Made by a program: the position numbers and the translations under genes
Source: Desulfotignum sp.
GTDB taxonomy: Bacteria; Desulfobacterota; Desulfobacteria; Desulfobacterales; Desulfobacteraceae
Direction: 5' to 3'
Assembly: GCA_011390235.1 (NCBI GenBank)
Contig: JAABSS010000063.1
Location: 1 to 5,857, forward strand
Length of the DNA: 5,857 bases
Notes under the pieces: model-generated
Database searches by the model: none
What the model was told of the DNA's origin: nothing
The model's input: the letters and a program-made list of their open reading frames with translations, nothing else
Part shown: positions 5,148 through 5,857 of the stretch, piece by piece
Position numbering within the stretch: the stretch's first letter is position 1
How the letters are laid out: every line of letters begins with the position of its first letter

Positions 5148-5857
5148 TCAGCTCTTTTGCTGAAAAATCTGCTGACCGGTTTTTTGCACCCCATACCCTT
5201 CCAGGGCCAGAACCCGTTTTTTAAAACCGTCTGTTGCAATGGTGTCCAGCAGAATCCGGATATTGGGGGTGGTGAAAAACTGCTCTAAAATCACGAGGTC
5301 ATAGGATTCTGTAACAACAGGAATAAAATCCAGATCCAGGGCCCGGGCCGCTGCCATGATGCCCAGCCCGGCATCTGCCCGGCCGGAAAGAACTGCTACG
5401 GCAACCGACATATGGGTGTATTCATCATTTTCATATCCCTGAATATCAACCGGCGCCAATCCCAGCGCCCCAAGTTTGTAATCAAGTAAAATCCGGGTGC
5501 CTGAACCGGGCTGGCGGTTGATGAACCGCAGTTTTTTTCCCTTAAGATCTGATAAGGACCGGATACCTTTGGGATTACCCTTTGGTACAATCAGACCTTG
5601 TTCGCGCATGACCAGGTTCACAAGACGCAAGGGAATTTTCGGCAGGTATTTTTTGATATAGGAAATATTGTAGGTGCCGTCATCCGGATCCAGCAGATGA
5701 ACCCCTGCCAGATGACAGGCCTTGTTCCGGATGGCCATAAGCCCCCCCATACTTCCCACATGACTGGAGGAAATGCCGATACCGTCATGGAATCTGCGCA
5801 TCTGGTCTGCCAGCAGATCCAGGGTATTGTCATGGGATCCTGTAATCACGAGGGTAT
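5148..5857 (-). CDS. PBP_like (COG1910) molybdate-type substrate-binding domain, C-terminal part of a larger protein (partial)
   Basis: The frame is open to the right edge and 235 residues are visible; the GTG at 5849 lies inside a conserved stretch and is probably not the start. The sequence matches the PBP_like domain (PF12727, COG1910), a periplasmic-binding-protein fold used inside the cytoplasm to sense molybdate or a related ligand. Visible hallmarks, numbered from that GTG: TGSHDNTLDLLAD (3-14), GSMGGLMA (32-39), HLAGVHLLD (46-54), REQGLIVPKGNP (82-93), the ligand-loop segment NRQPGSGTR (111-119), and SGRADAGLGI (155-164). No signal peptide can be assessed. In known proteins this domain follows either a helix-turn-helix DNA-binding domain or a MoeA molybdopterin-synthesis domain. 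The C-terminal tail (GYGVQKTG) does not settle which applies. The gene is convergent with the lipoprotein gene. The domain call is strong, while ligand and whole-protein function are inferred. Confidence 0.85.
   Translation of the reverse strand, partial: TLVITGSHDNTLDLLADQMRRFHDGIGISSSHVGSMGGLMAIRNKACHLAGVHLLDPDDGTYNISYIKKYLPKIPLRLVNLVMREQGLIVPKGNPKGIRSLSDLKGKKLRFINRQPGSGTRILLDYKLGALGLAPVDIQGYENDEYTHMSVAVAVLSGRADAGLGIMAAARALDLDFIPVVTESYDLVILEQFFTTPNIRILLDTIATDGFKKRVLALEGYGVQKTGQQIFQQKS

Noticed and set aside
5027..5224. Plus-strand open frame of 65 codons after the lipoprotein gene
   Set aside because: It runs through the hairpins of the terminator region and into the antisense of the PBP_like gene, with no ribosome site.
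5147..5849. GTG at 5849 as the start of the PBP_like protein
   Set aside because: The reading frame stays open to the window edge, and the residues before the GTG (TL, then VITGSHD) continue the conserved domain. The true start is outside the window.
1..5857. A new defence, mobile or secretion system
   Set aside because: All five genes belong to known families with intact signature motifs, and there are no flanking repeats, transposase, integrase or toxin-antitoxin pairs. The region reads as ordinary chromosome.

Overview
The window looks like chromosomal backbone from a Gram-negative bacterium of moderate GC content. An acylated OmpA-type lipoprotein with a thrombospondin type 3 linker, an AlgC-type sugar phosphomutase and a PBP_like (COG1910) molybdate-type binding domain together suggest a sulfate-reducing deltaproteobacterium such as a member of Desulfobacteraceae. 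That placement is inferred from protein style and was not tested by a search. I see no insertion sequence, CRISPR array, tRNA, rRNA or phage gene, and no clear sign of an undescribed system.

Positions 1-3520 hold a tightly packed minus-strand cluster, read right to left. uppP (undecaprenyl-diphosphatase) is followed 17 bases later by a phosphomannomutase/phosphoglucomutase. That gene is followed 5 bases later by a UvrD/PcrA/Rep-type helicase, which runs off the left edge with its C-terminal third missing. Two of the genes serve envelope polysaccharide synthesis (lipid carrier recycling and hexose-phosphate supply). The helicase is a DNA repair or replication enzyme that appears to be co-transcribed.

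Positions 3521-3834 form a divergent intergenic region of 314 bases. It holds a strong extended -10 sigma70-type promoter facing right, a weaker candidate promoter facing left, and a separate inverted repeat in each predicted leader.

Positions 3835-5016 encode a plus-strand outer-membrane lipoprotein. It has a von Willebrand factor A domain with a MIDAS-like metal site, a Pro-Ala linker, a calcium-binding TSP3-type repeat and a C-terminal OmpA peptidoglycan-binding domain.

Positions 5017-5147 separate this gene from a convergent minus-strand gene. The gap contains three copies (direct or inverted) of a CGGCAG core. These form two mutually exclusive hairpins, one placed to terminate each strand.

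The right end (5148 to the edge) is the C-terminal PBP_like domain of a larger protein, either a molybdate-responsive regulator or a MoeA fusion. Its N-terminus lies outside the window.
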